Source: VGWB01 sp964480945 (GTDB lineage Bacteria > Bacteroidota > Ignavibacteria > UBA10030). From it: DNA of 25,877 bases. This document shows, in pieces, positions 1-8,623 of the stretch; the first letter of the stretch is position 1, and every line of letters starts with the position of its first letter. The translations under genes were made by a program, and so were the position numbers. The notes beneath the pieces were generated by a model. It had not been told where the DNA came from and made no database searches. It saw nothing but the letters and a program-made list of their open reading frames with translations. The stretch covers positions 1 to 25,877 of the forward strand of contig CAYZRX010000060.1 of the NCBI GenBank assembly GCA_964480945.1. The letters run 5' to 3'.

Positions 1-34
1 GAGGCAGGATCTGGTTCAGGAGATCGATAGCCAT
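1..34 (-). CDS. Possible start of a divergent gene, cut by window edge
   Basis: On the minus strand an ATG at 34-32 opens a frame reading MAIDLLNQILP and running off the left edge. Only 11 codons are visible, so the product cannot be named. The support is indirect: a well-formed leftward promoter (TTGACA, 17 bp, TATTTT) lies at 123-95, about 60 bp upstream, and a weak purine stretch (AGAGAAG) precedes the ATG. The alternative is that the left edge carries the last codons of a rightward gene: a + strand frame starting at base 2 is open until a TAG at 56-58. I lean towards the divergent gene because of the promoter. Confidence 0.3.
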   Translation of the reverse strand, partial: MAIDLLNQILP

Positions 35-94
35 CCCGGGATCACTTCTCTGTGTTAGGGTCCAAAATACGGCAACTGATGAGAAAGCCGGTGG

Positions 95-123
95 AAAATA
101 AGGATTGTTGAGCGACTTGTCAA
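95..123 (-). promoter_or_regulatory. Leftward sigma70-like promoter
   Basis: Read on the minus strand: TTGACA (123-118), a 17-bp spacer, then TATTTT (100-95). The -35 is a perfect consensus and the spacing is optimal. It points left, away from the big secreted protein gene, toward the possible divergent ATG at 34. Confidence 0.5.
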
Positions 124-168
124 GTGAGTTTCTGACAATGGATTGGGAGGGGCAGGATGATGCGTTTC

Positions 169-197
169 TTGACATTTTGTGTGGATTGGAGTAATTT
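169..197 (+). promoter_or_regulatory. Rightward promoter for the propeller/caspase cassette
   Basis: TTGACA at 169-174, 17-bp spacer, TAATTT at 192-197, followed by GG so that it also reads TAnnTTTG-like as in Bacteroidota. Transcription would begin near 204, giving an untranslated leader of about 150 nt before the ATG at 353. No comparable site is visible in the short gaps downstream to 10260, so this promoter may drive the whole cassette. Confidence 0.5.
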
Positions 198-231
198 GGC
201 AGGGGGAGACCCAGCCTCACCGTTCCATTAC

Positions 232-255
232 TGCGCAACAGCCTGTTGTTGCGCA
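232..255. repeat. Perfect 9-bp inverted repeat in the leader
   Basis: TGCGCAACA at 232-240 is the exact reverse complement of TGTTGCGCA at 247-255, with a 6-base loop. It lies about 30 bases past the predicted transcription start of the gene at 353. There is no T-run after it, so it is not a standard terminator. It could be an operator for a dimeric regulator or an RNA hairpin in the leader. Confidence 0.55.
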
Positions 256-352
256 TCACAATTGATCGCGGGTCCTTGGGTGTATTTCATACAAAGGACA
301 ACCTAGACCCCGTTCAAATCGTCTACAATTTCCCAATCGCGCCGCATCTGTC

Positions 353-3300
353 ATGAAACTTCGAGCCTCTTCTCAGATTTCGCACTTAACGCTTCCGAAG
401 CTCCAGAGATCGGTCTTCTCTCTTTGTCTCCTCGTCCTTGCCATTTACGCCGCACCGACGACCAGCTTTGCGCAGCCCGCTCAATGGACGCAAGCAGGGC
501 TATCCACGTACTACGTCAACGCCCTTGGCGTCGATCCACGGGATAATAACGTTGTCTGGGCTGCTGTTGGCGACGGGTTCGGATGGGGTATCTACAAGAG
601 TACTGACGGTGGGAGCACGTGGATCCAGTCGTACGGTCAATTCCCCCACTTTACACTTGCTATCGATCCGGTTAATCCGGATGTCGTCTACGCTGGCGAA
701 GCCTACGAACCCCTGAAGACGATAAACGGAGGTGCTAGCTGGGTGAAGATTTACAGCATCGGGGCATCCAACCATCGGGCGATAGCAATCGACCCTTCGA
801 ATACATCCGTCGTTTACGTCGGAGTTGCCGACGGCTGGGGGGTGTACAAGTCCACGACGGGCGGAGCGTCCTTCACGAACCCTCTCACGAACAAAGACGT
901 TACGTCGCTTGCCATCGATCTAACCAAGACGAGTATCGTCTTTGCCGGGACAAAAGATTACTACGGCTCCGGCGGTGGTGTCTACCGGAGCACCGACGCC
1001 GGCACAAATTGGCAAAACGTGTTTACCTATTCTCAAGTGAACTGTGTTGCCGTAGATCCGTCGGACTCAAAGATCGTCTATGCCGGCACGGAAGGGGCGG
1101 GCGTGATGCAGAGCAGCGATGGCGGAACAAGCTGGCACGAGATCAACGCAGGCCTCTCCTACAGCATTGTGCGGGCGATTGCCATCAATCCGAAGAACCC
1201 GAGTGTCATATTCGCTGGAACGTGGGAAGGGGGAGTCTTCAGGACCACGGATCGTGGAGCCACATGGTCCGCCATCAATTCCGGACTTGGGAACACCTAC
1301 ATCCTCTCGCTCGCAATCGATCCTACCAACGGATCAATGCTGTATGCGGGCACCGAGGGGGCGGGCGTATTCAGGATGCCTTCGAGCCCTCTGAGACAAG
1401 TTTCGGAGACCGAACCGAACAACACGTCAGGCCAGGCGAATCAAATTAATCTCGGAGACGTCATCGACGGAGCCTTCTCCGTCGTCGGTGACGTCGACTA
1501 CTTCAGGATCAACCTTTCCGCGGGCGATACGATTGACATTGCGGGATCGAACACAGCCGGATCGACGGCCGATGGACTCCTCAGGTTGTACGACGAGTCC
1601 GGCAATCTCTTGGAGCAGAATGACGATTACCTTTCAACCGCTGATTCCCGCATCATCTATGCGATCAGCGCCAACGGGACCTACTACATACGGTACTGTG
1701 ACTATACAACGGCTGGTGACTTCCCGAATTCACTTGGGAAAAGGTCGAGCTTCCAGAGGGAAGATGCTGCAACGATAGGTCACAGTACGTCATTTCGGAA
1801 AAACGAGCATTCCCTGGCGCAAATCGGAAGCTACAACCTCACCGTCAAGAGGCTGGAGGCGTCAGCACCTCAAGTTGTCGCCTATAATGCCTTCGACATC
1901 TTTTCGACCTCCGCCTCCTTCGACGGTTATGTCTTTCCGAATCAGTTATTCACGACTCTTACGGTACAGTACGGCACCACGACGAGCTACGGTCAGTCAC
2001 GGCAGATCACGTCTCCTCAGGAGTTCGCCGGAGCATATTTTGCGGATAGCATCAGCGCGCTCTCACCGAACACCACATATAACTATCAAATCGTAGCGAC
2101 GAACAGTCTGGGGTCGTCGAGTTCGGAGAATCACACCTTCGATACCCCATCCCCAGCCGCGGGGTGGGTCCGCGTGCGGTCGGGGGTCGGCGAGTTCTTC
2201 GTCAGCATAGCGTTTGCCGACGCAAATGTCGGCATGATCGTTGGAGATAATGGAGTCATCCTGAAGACCACGGACGGCGGCCGATCGTGGGCGAGTCAGA
2301 CGAGCGGCACGTACGAAGTCCTCAGGGGCCTCTGTATGGTCAACCTGACGCAGGCTTACGTTGTCGGCAACGGCGGGATGATCTTACGCACCGACAACGG
2401 TGGCTCGACCTGGGTGAGCCAATCGTCGGGAGAGACCACCTTATTGTCGGATGTGCATTTCATGGACGGGAACACGGGGGTTGTGGTCGGCAACAGTGGC
2501 ACAATACTCAGGACGACAAATGGCGGCAGCTCGTGGCAGCTCCAACCGAGCGGGACCGTGCAAAGCCTGAGAGGATTGGACTTCGTCAATGCGAGCCTTG
2601 GGGTTGCCGTAGGGTATGGGGGGACAATCCTCCGCACGACCGATGGGGGCAAGTCGTGGTCTTCCGTCACGAGCCCGACGTCTGAGGTTCTCTACAGAGT
2701 TGATCTTGTGAACGCGAGCGTCGGATACGCCGTGGGATTCAATGGTGTGATTCTGAAGACATATGATGGCGGATTCTCCTGGGTCCAGCAGACCGTCGGA
2801 ACGTCAGAATCCTTCTATAATCTTTCGTTTCGCGATGAGAACAACGGGCTCGCGACAGCCACGAACGGGGAGATCTGGAGGACGTCGGATGGGGGCGCGT
2901 CCTGGTCGAAGGATGAAAGCGGAACCTGGAATGGCCTAAACTGTGCGGCGATTACTTCGGATGGGACTTTGATTATCGGAGGGGATTACGGTACCATTCT
3001 CCGGAAGACGGAGGCGGTATCATCGCTGACCGTCACGCTCATCAGTCCGAACGGGGGAGAGGCTTGGAACGAAGACTTGCTGCATCGGGTCGCCTGGCTG
3101 GCGAACGACGGCACAGGAAACACGATAACCGGGATACGGCTCCTCTACTCGACCGACAACGGCGTCAGCTTCACGGAATTCTTCAACGGGGCGCCAAGCC
3201 CAAGTTCACGAGTGTGGCAAATCCCTCGAGCCCCGACGAACGCCGCCCTGGTCAAGGTGGTTGTTACGAACTCCAACAGCGAATCAGCGGAGGACGTGAG

Positions 3301-6025
3301 CGATGGCCTGTTCGCCATCCTCGACGTGAACACGTACGTTCACCGGAGCGGCGCGATGGCCCACACGCTGCGGAACGACGGTTACACGGGGAGCGGGAGT
3401 CGAACGTTTGATGTCAGCGAACCCTCCCTCGAATTCCCTCAGGGGAGCGGCAGAGATCATCTCTATGTCGGGGAGCTGCTCCTCGCCGGTGTCACTGCCG
3501 CGGGCGATACGCTGGCGAACTTCCCGTACGAAGATGCGTTTTCGCCCCTGAGTCCGATTGTTCCCACGACGTTTTCAAACTATGTCGAAACGAGAAGCCG
3601 ATTCTCTCTCAAGGATGTGCCGGATATCCAGGTGCAACAGCGGACACTCGGCCAATCAAATGAACAATTCGAGATTTTGGCATATACCGTCTATAACAAG
3701 TCGGGCTTGACGCTCGCGAATGCCTACCTGGGTCTGTACTCTGATTTCGACGTCAATGACGCTACGAATAATCTCTCTGGGTACGAAGGCGAGAACAAGC
3801 TCGGGTATGTGTACGACGCGTCGGGTGCGTGGACGACGTACGCCGGCCTCCGCATTCTGAATGCCCCCCTCTCCTCGTTCCGCCGGTGGAGCAACACGAT
3901 CGTCGAGCCGTCGCCGAGGGGTAACTGGTACAAGGCGATCGCGGGGGCTGGCTTTGACGGCACGTCTACTGATGCGCCGAGCGACTACCGGGTCATGGAA
4001 TGCACCGGCCCCTTCTCCCTGGCGCCGGGAGATTCGCTCACCCTTGTTGTTGCCCTCGGCGTTGGTGACGGCCTCAACGGAGTGCGTCAGGCCACGTCGT
4101 TGGCGCAGCAGTTCTGGGACCAGAACTTCGCCGGCAAGTTGCCGTCTGTTGTGACGGATGTAGCGACGAGCGTCGGATCCACTTCCGCCGTCCTGAACGC
4201 CACCGTTGACCCGGTGGGATTCAACACCGCGGTGTATTTCGAGTACGGGCCGTCAACGAGCTACGGGACGCCAGCAGCCGCCACAGGCTCGCCGTTCACC
4301 GGCACCGGTCCCCAATCCGTCAAAGCCACGGTCTCCGGCCTCAATCACGGCACGACGTATCATTACCGCGCGATCGCTTCCAACGCCAACGGCATTGCGA
4401 TCGGATCGGACCAAACGTTCACGACGACGGTTGTGGCAACGATCACGGTGACGACCACGCCCGTGGTCTGGGCGACGGGTTTCAAGTACTCGATGTCGTG
4501 GGTCAGCAGCAACCTCTCGGGAGATGTGAACATCGGGCTATCCACAGACGGCGGCAACACGTATGTGACGCTCCTGCCGAACGCGCAGAACATCGGATCG
4601 GCCTCGGTGACCGTGCCCGCTTCCACAACGCCGTCCACCAACTGCAAATTGCGCGTCGAGTCTGTCGCAACCGCAGCGGTCTACGGGGAGAGCGGCACCT
4701 TCACAATCGTCTCCGGCACGCTCCCCTCGACGATTCAGCTTTCCGGAAACGTTACATTTGGATCGGATTTGTCGTCATCAACTTCCTACAGGCTGGTGAG
4801 CTTGCCGGGGAACGTCGGCTCCCTGTCGGTGGGTGACGTGTTGACCGGTTCACAAAAGACAGACTGGCGGATCTATGAAGACAACGGCGCGAGCTCGAAC
4901 TTCCTCCAAGAACTTTCCGGCGCATCGACCTTCGATCTCGGCCAGGGGTATTGGCTGCTGAAGCGAGGCGGACTGAGCGTCAGCCGCAGCGTGCCCGCCG
5001 CGCTGCTGGAATCGGATGCGACGTGCTTGATCTCGCTGCACAGCGGTTGGAACATCATCGGAGATCCGTTCAACAGGAGTGTCTCGTGGTCGGCGATACT
5101 TGCCGCGAACGGCCTCACTTCGGCGGCGGCGAACAGGATCCAGGCGTATGCGGGATCGTATTCGACGGCCAGCTCGCTCGACCCATATCAGGGATACTAC
5201 TTCTTCAATGGTGGGAACCTTAGTTCCTTGAAGATTCCGTATCCGTTCCTCGGCAAAGTTGAGGTCTCTGCTCAACAGGTTCCGATCGACTGGAAGATCC
5301 GGCTGGACTTCAGATCGGACATCAACGACGACCCGGAGAACTTCATCGGCATCGCGCCGACGGCAAAAGAAGGGATCGACGATCTGGAGAGCCATAAACC
5401 GCCGTTGTTTATGGATCAGGGATTCCTCTACTTTGAGCGGCCGGACTGGGATCGGTCGTTCAGCCTCTTCAGCAGCGATTTTCGTCCTTTGCTGGGGGAG
5501 GGTCAGGTGTGGGATTTCACCGTTCGGAACCCGCGGAGGTCCGTCGGTACGATCTGCTTCTCCGGCGTCGAGGGGGTGCCCATGGAGTACGACGTGAAGC
5601 TGGTCAACCTTTCTAACATCGTCCCTGTCGATCTGCGGACGGCGGCCGAGTATTCGTACCGCGCCGCGGAGGAGATCACCCATTTCAGACTGATCATCGG
5701 CAAGAAGGCGTACGTGGAAGACCAGCTCGCGAGCGTCCTGCCGGAAGCGTTTGATCTTCTTCAGAATTTTCCGAATCCGTTCAACGCAGGCACCACAATC
5801 GTTTTCAGAACTCCCAAGGAAAGTCACGTTCAGCTCAAGATCGTGTCGCTGCTGGGCCAAACCGTCAGCACGCTGATGGATCATCAGCTGATGCCTGGCA
5901 CATACACCGTGAGATGGGAGGGAAGGGATCAGAACGGCCGGCAGGTGGCCAGCGGCGTCTACTTCTATCAACTCATCTCCGACGGCAAACCGGTTGAAAC
6001 GAAAAAGCTTACTATCCTGAAATGA
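353..6025 (+). CDS. Giant T9SS-secreted protein with two beta-propellers
   Basis: This 1890-residue protein is exported and probably released or anchored at the cell surface by type IX secretion. A signal peptide covers residues 1-40 (hydrophobic core, then TTSFA before QPAQW). Residues 41-345 form a sortilin/BNR-type propeller with Asp-boxes such as STDGGSTW and SSDGGTSW. A pre-peptidase C-terminal-like domain follows at 350-500 (ETEPNN, DVDYFRI). Then come a fibronectin-III-like segment (505-600), a Ycf48-like propeller (601-890) with repeated TTDGGxSW, a SPNGGEAW Kre9-like domain (893-985), a second FN3-like segment (about 1263-1362), and a further Kre9-like stretch. Residues 1796-1890 are the T9SS sorting domain (NFPNPFN, SGVYFYQL). 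No catalytic site is apparent, so the likely role is binding or adhesion. The ATG has no Shine-Dalgarno but gives a proper signal peptide. It is the first gene of the cassette, with the next gene 10 bp on. Confidence 0.92.
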   Translation: MKLRASSQISHLTLPKLQRSVFSLCLLVLAIYAAPTTSFAQPAQWTQAGLSTYYVNALGVDPRDNNVVWAAVGDGFGWGIYKSTDGGSTWIQSYGQFPHFTLAIDPVNPDVVYAGEAYEPLKTINGGASWVKIYSIGASNHRAIAIDPSNTSVVYVGVADGWGVYKSTTGGASFTNPLTNKDVTSLAIDLTKTSIVFAGTKDYYGSGGGVYRSTDAGTNWQNVFTYSQVNCVAVDPSDSKIVYAGTEGAGVMQSSDGGTSWHEINAGLSYSIVRAIAINPKNPSVIFAGTWEGGVFRTTDRGATWSAINSGLGNTYILSLAIDPTNGSMLYAGTEGAGVFRMPSSPLRQVSETEPNNTSGQANQINLGDVIDGAFSVVGDVDYFRINLSAGDTIDIAGSNTAGSTADGLLRLYDESGNLLEQNDDYLSTADSRIIYAISANGTYYIRYCDYTTAGDFPNSLGKRSSFQREDAATIGHSTSFRKNEHSLAQIGSYNLTVKRLEASAPQVVAYNAFDIFSTSASFDGYVFPNQLFTTLTVQYGTTTSYGQSRQITSPQEFAGAYFADSISALSPNTTYNYQIVATNSLGSSSSENHTFDTPSPAAGWVRVRSGVGEFFVSIAFADANVGMIVGDNGVILKTTDGGRSWASQTSGTYEVLRGLCMVNLTQAYVVGNGGMILRTDNGGSTWVSQSSGETTLLSDVHFMDGNTGVVVGNSGTILRTTNGGSSWQLQPSGTVQSLRGLDFVNASLGVAVGYGGTILRTTDGGKSWSSVTSPTSEVLYRVDLVNASVGYAVGFNGVILKTYDGGFSWVQQTVGTSESFYNLSFRDENNGLATATNGEIWRTSDGGASWSKDESGTWNGLNCAAITSDGTLIIGGDYGTILRKTEAVSSLTVTLISPNGGEAWNEDLLHRVAWLANDGTGNTITGIRLLYSTDNGVSFTEFFNGAPSPSSRVWQIPRAPTNAALVKVVVTNSNSESAEDVSDGLFAILDVNTYVHRSGAMAHTLRNDGYTGSGSRTFDVSEPSLEFPQGSGRDHLYVGELLLAGVTAAGDTLANFPYEDAFSPLSPIVPTTFSNYVETRSRFSLKDVPDIQVQQRTLGQSNEQFEILAYTVYNKSGLTLANAYLGLYSDFDVNDATNNLSGYEGENKLGYVYDASGAWTTYAGLRILNAPLSSFRRWSNTIVEPSPRGNWYKAIAGAGFDGTSTDAPSDYRVMECTGPFSLAPGDSLTLVVALGVGDGLNGVRQATSLAQQFWDQNFAGKLPSVVTDVATSVGSTSAVLNATVDPVGFNTAVYFEYGPSTSYGTPAAATGSPFTGTGPQSVKATVSGLNHGTTYHYRAIASNANGIAIGSDQTFTTTVVATITVTTTPVVWATGFKYSMSWVSSNLSGDVNIGLSTDGGNTYVTLLPNAQNIGSASVTVPASTTPSTNCKLRVESVATAAVYGESGTFTIVSGTLPSTIQLSGNVTFGSDLSSSTSYRLVSLPGNVGSLSVGDVLTGSQKTDWRIYEDNGASSNFLQELSGASTFDLGQGYWLLKRGGLSVSRSVPAALLESDATCLISLHSGWNIIGDPFNRSVSWSAILAANGLTSAAANRIQAYAGSYSTASSLDPYQGYYFFNGGNLSSLKIPYPFLGKVEVSAQQVPIDWKIRLDFRSDINDDPENFIGIAPTAKEGIDDLESHKPPLFMDQGFLYFERPDWDRSFSLFSSDFRPLLGEGQVWDFTVRNPRRSVGTICFSGVEGVPMEYDVKLVNLSNIVPVDLRTAAEYSYRAAEEITHFRLIIGKKAYVEDQLASVLPEAFDLLQNFPNPFNAGTTIVFRTPKESHVQLKIVSLLGQTVSTLMDHQLMPGTYTVRWEGRDQNGRQVASGVYFYQLISDGKPVETKKLTILK

Positions 6026-6035
6026 GGGGTTTCTC

Positions 6036-6569
6036 ATGACCATCTCCCGGATCTTTCGGCTGCGGAAAGGTGTTGTCACAGTCGTGATGCTTCCACTCCT
6101 GCTCTGGTGCGTCGATCTCCATGCGTTCGCCGCGATGCCCCGACAGGATGAAATTAAGGTCACGATCCGAACCGTCGAAGTGAAGCCGAGCTTCATCGTC
6201 GTTACGTACGAGCTCGTGGCGCCAGCCTCGGAGTCGTACGAGGTCAACCTCGTGCTTCTGAGGGAAGGGAATGCGTCGTTCAGGGTCCCTGTGCGCTCAG
6301 CATCGGGTGACATCGGGGAAGGAAAGCACCCGGGAGCGGCCAGGCAGGTACGCTGGGAATATGCCAAGGACTACGCCGGCACGTTGGCAGGTGATGGTTA
6401 TTACTTTGAGATCACGGTGACGAAAGTCTCCGGAAGCAATCTGCTGTACTACATCGGGCTTGGCGGGCTGGCTGTCGTGGGAGGTGCCGTGGCTCTTCTC
6501 GCCGGCGGCAAGAAGAGCGGAGCAACTACTTCAGAGCTGCCGGCTCCTCCGGGGCGGCCGTCGCAGTAA
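6036..6569 (+). CDS. Small exported protein with C-terminal membrane segment
   Basis: I do not recognise a named family. The 177-residue product has a basic start and hydrophobic segment (residues 1-33, ending AFAA) that looks like a signal peptide. A beta-rich middle of about 100 residues follows. A glycine-rich hydrophobic helix at 136-158 (YYIGLGGLAVVGGAVALL) is followed by KK and a short Pro-rich tail (PAPPGRPSQ). This predicts a periplasmic or external domain tethered to a membrane with a short tail beyond it. A GAGGGG ribosome site at 6024-6029 overlaps the stop of the preceding gene with good spacing, so the two are almost certainly cotranscribed. Its place between a T9SS cargo and two exported caspases suggests an accessory or membrane-anchor role, which is inference only. 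Confidence 0.8.
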   Translation: MTISRIFRLRKGVVTVVMLPLLLWCVDLHAFAAMPRQDEIKVTIRTVEVKPSFIVVTYELVAPASESYEVNLVLLREGNASFRVPVRSASGDIGEGKHPGAARQVRWEYAKDYAGTLAGDGYYFEITVTKVSGSNLLYYIGLGGLAVVGGAVALLAGGKKSGATTSELPAPPGRPSQ

Positions 6570-6648
6570 AACGGGAACAGAATCACGCCGCTCGCTTTTC
6601 TTGAGCCGCGCAGGCACCGGACTCGGTTGTTCGGAAACAGAAACACAG

Positions 6649-6664
6649 AGGGAGGAAAATCCCT
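6649..6664 (+). promoter_or_regulatory. Hairpin enclosing the ribosome site of first caspase gene
   Basis: AGGGA (6649-6653) can pair with TCCCT (6660-6664), leaving the loop GGAAAA. The stem covers part of the GGGAGG ribosome site and ends directly at the ATG at 6665. A 5-bp stem is weak, but its position could lower or tune translation of the peptidase. Confidence 0.3.
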
Positions 6665-8623
6665 ATGAAAAAACTCGCAGCACTTCTGGCCGTTGTGGCA
6701 CTGATGGCGCAATCCTCCGAAGGCCAAGTCAAGGCGAGAAGTCAGACCTTTTCAATCCAACCTGCCGCCAAACCAGCGGCCCTCTCCGTGGCGGCGGACT
6801 TCAGCGAGCCGTCGGGCAACGCCGTTTTGGATGCGGGAGAGAAAGGTACGGTCAACGTGACTGTCACCAACACGGGCGGGAGCGTTGCGAAGAACGTTGT
6901 GGCGAAGATAGGCTCTGCCGCCTCGCCGATCGGCATTGAGCTTCCGAAACCGGTGGCGATCGGAGAAATTGCGCCGAATGGAACGGGCACCGGCCGTTTC
7001 GAGCTCTCCGCGTTCGACTACGTGCCGAACCAGACGCTCACTCTGACGATCGAAGTCAGCGCCGACGACGGGATCAAGGCAGTGTCGAAGCCGATATCCG
7101 TTGCGGCCCGCGCTGCGGTCAAGCCCGCGATCCTGGCTTCTACGCTCCGGTTCACGGAGCCTTCCGGCAATGGTGTCCTGGACGCGGGGGAATCGGGCAC
7201 AATCACGGTATCGGTCTCGAATTCGGGAGGGTCAGCGGCGAAGGGCGTAATGGTGAAGGTCAAGTCGGATCCGGCGGTGAGCGGGATAACTTTTCCGGCC
7301 ACAGTTCAGGTGGGCGACATAGCTGCAAAGTCTTCTGCACCCGCTCTCATTGCGCTTCAGGCCTCGGAATCGGTTCGCGGCCAGTCGGTCACGATGATCG
7401 TCGACGTTACCGATGGGAGCGGGTTGTCCGCTGAGCCGAAGACTCTCGCCATCACGACGAGGGAGAAGGTCCTTGCGAAGGATGTGACCCCGCCCGACAT
7501 CGATGTGTGGGAACCCGTTGTCACCGCGACGCGGGGAGTCAAGATCATACCGAACGAGTCGAAATTTGCCACGGAGAATTCATCCGTAGCCGTCCGTGGT
7601 GTTGCCAAAGACACCAGCGGCGTGGCGATGGTGCTGGTCAACGGTCAGGAGGCTCGTTTGACGGTCGGGGCGGAGGGGTTCGAATTTGTCGCAGACGCGC
7701 TCCTCGTGCTGGGTGAAAACGACATCGAAGTCCGCGCGATCGATCGCTTCAAGAACGAGAACAAGCTGACGTTCAAGGTGACGCGCAATCCGGAGGCTAT
7801 CGTCGAGAAGAAGCCGATTCCGGCAAACCTCTTCAAGGGCCAGCGGTGGGCCGTCATCGTCGGAATCTCGCGCTATGGCTCGATGGACATCCCGCAGCTC
7901 CGTTACGCGGATCGGGACGCCCAGGAGTTCTACGATATCATGACGAAGCCGATCGAAGAGGGAGGAGGGGGAGTCCCGAAGCCGAACGTTCGTTTTCTCC
8001 TCAATGAACGGGCCAGTTCGTCAAATGTTCGCGGAGCCCTGACAGACTTTCTGAAACAGGCGATCGAGGACGACATCGTGTTCATCTACTTTGCGGGACA
8101 CGGGGCTCCGGATCCGGACAGACCGAAGGTTCTCTATCTCCTGACGTATGACTCCGATCTGGCCAAGCTTGCTGCTACGTCGGTCAAAATGCAGGAAATC
8201 CAGGACGCTCTCCGTGACTATGTTGCTGCGAAAACGGTGCTGGTGTTCGTGGATGCCTGTCACAGCCGCGGCGTAACCGGGGCGCTTGCGACGCGGGCGC
8301 TCGCTTCGCCGGACCTCGTGAACGACTATCTCGCAGAGCTCGCGAGGGCGCGGGCCAGCACCATGACGTTCAGCGCCAGCGACGTCAACCAGCTCTCCCA
8401 AGAGGATAAACGGTGGGGGGGCGGGCACGGCGTCTTCACTTACTACCTCCTCGAGGCATTGAAAGGCAAGGCTGATTTCAACAATGACAAGATGATTCGA
8501 CTTGGCGAGTTGACGCAATACGTGAGCGACAACGTCCGTCGCGAAACGAGAGCCCAGCAAAGCCCCATTTCAAGCGGTAATTTCGATATCAACTTGCCGC
8601 TGACCGTCGTGCCGGAACGATGA
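6665..8623 (+). CDS. Exported caspase-family peptidase with CARDB-like repeats
   Basis: This 652-residue protein is a predicted C14-type (orthocaspase/metacaspase-like) cysteine peptidase exported from the cytoplasm. An N-terminal signal peptide (MKKLAALLAVVALMAQSSEG) is followed by two similar CARDB-like beta domains at about 40-145 and 148-260, each opening with EPSGNxVLDAGE. A third Ig-like domain spans about 272-378. The caspase domain starts near 392 (GQRWAVIVGISRYG). The catalytic dyad is visible as H479 in YFAGHGAP and C532 in VDACHSRG. Residues 604-615 (DFNNDKMIRLGE) resemble a degenerate EF-hand loop in which the usual glycine is lysine. A GGAGG ribosome site lies 9 bases before the ATG. 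Its stop overlaps the start of the next caspase gene, so the two are translationally coupled. There is no T9SS tail, so a periplasmic location is likely. Cleavage specificity, probably after Arg/Lys as in metacaspases, is inference. Confidence 0.88.
   Translation: MKKLAALLAVVALMAQSSEGQVKARSQTFSIQPAAKPAALSVAADFSEPSGNAVLDAGEKGTVNVTVTNTGGSVAKNVVAKIGSAASPIGIELPKPVAIGEIAPNGTGTGRFELSAFDYVPNQTLTLTIEVSADDGIKAVSKPISVAARAAVKPAILASTLRFTEPSGNGVLDAGESGTITVSVSNSGGSAAKGVMVKVKSDPAVSGITFPATVQVGDIAAKSSAPALIALQASESVRGQSVTMIVDVTDGSGLSAEPKTLAITTREKVLAKDVTPPDIDVWEPVVTATRGVKIIPNESKFATENSSVAVRGVAKDTSGVAMVLVNGQEARLTVGAEGFEFVADALLVLGENDIEVRAIDRFKNENKLTFKVTRNPEAIVEKKPIPANLFKGQRWAVIVGISRYGSMDIPQLRYADRDAQEFYDIMTKPIEEGGGGVPKPNVRFLLNERASSSNVRGALTDFLKQAIEDDIVFIYFAGHGAPDPDRPKVLYLLTYDSDLAKLAATSVKMQEIQDALRDYVAAKTVLVFVDACHSRGVTGALATRALASPDLVNDYLAELARARASTMTFSASDVNQLSQEDKRWGGGHGVFTYYLLEALKGKADFNNDKMIRLGELTQYVSDNVRRETRAQQSPISSGNFDINLPLTVVPER

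Noticed and set aside
305..325. GTTCAAATC, resembling a tRNA T-loop
   Set aside because: The flanking bases cannot form the T-stem and no acceptor or anticodon arm fits around it.
601..2920. Regular repeats of GGxxCxTGG-like DNA
   Set aside because: These encode the Asp-box motifs (DGGxSW) of the two propellers and are not a DNA repeat or CRISPR array.
4850..6367. 505-codon open frame on the minus strand opposite the secreted protein
   Set aside because: It crosses the gap between two convincing + strand genes, shows no family motifs and is rich in Arg, His and Asp as expected of an antisense reading of GC-rich codons.
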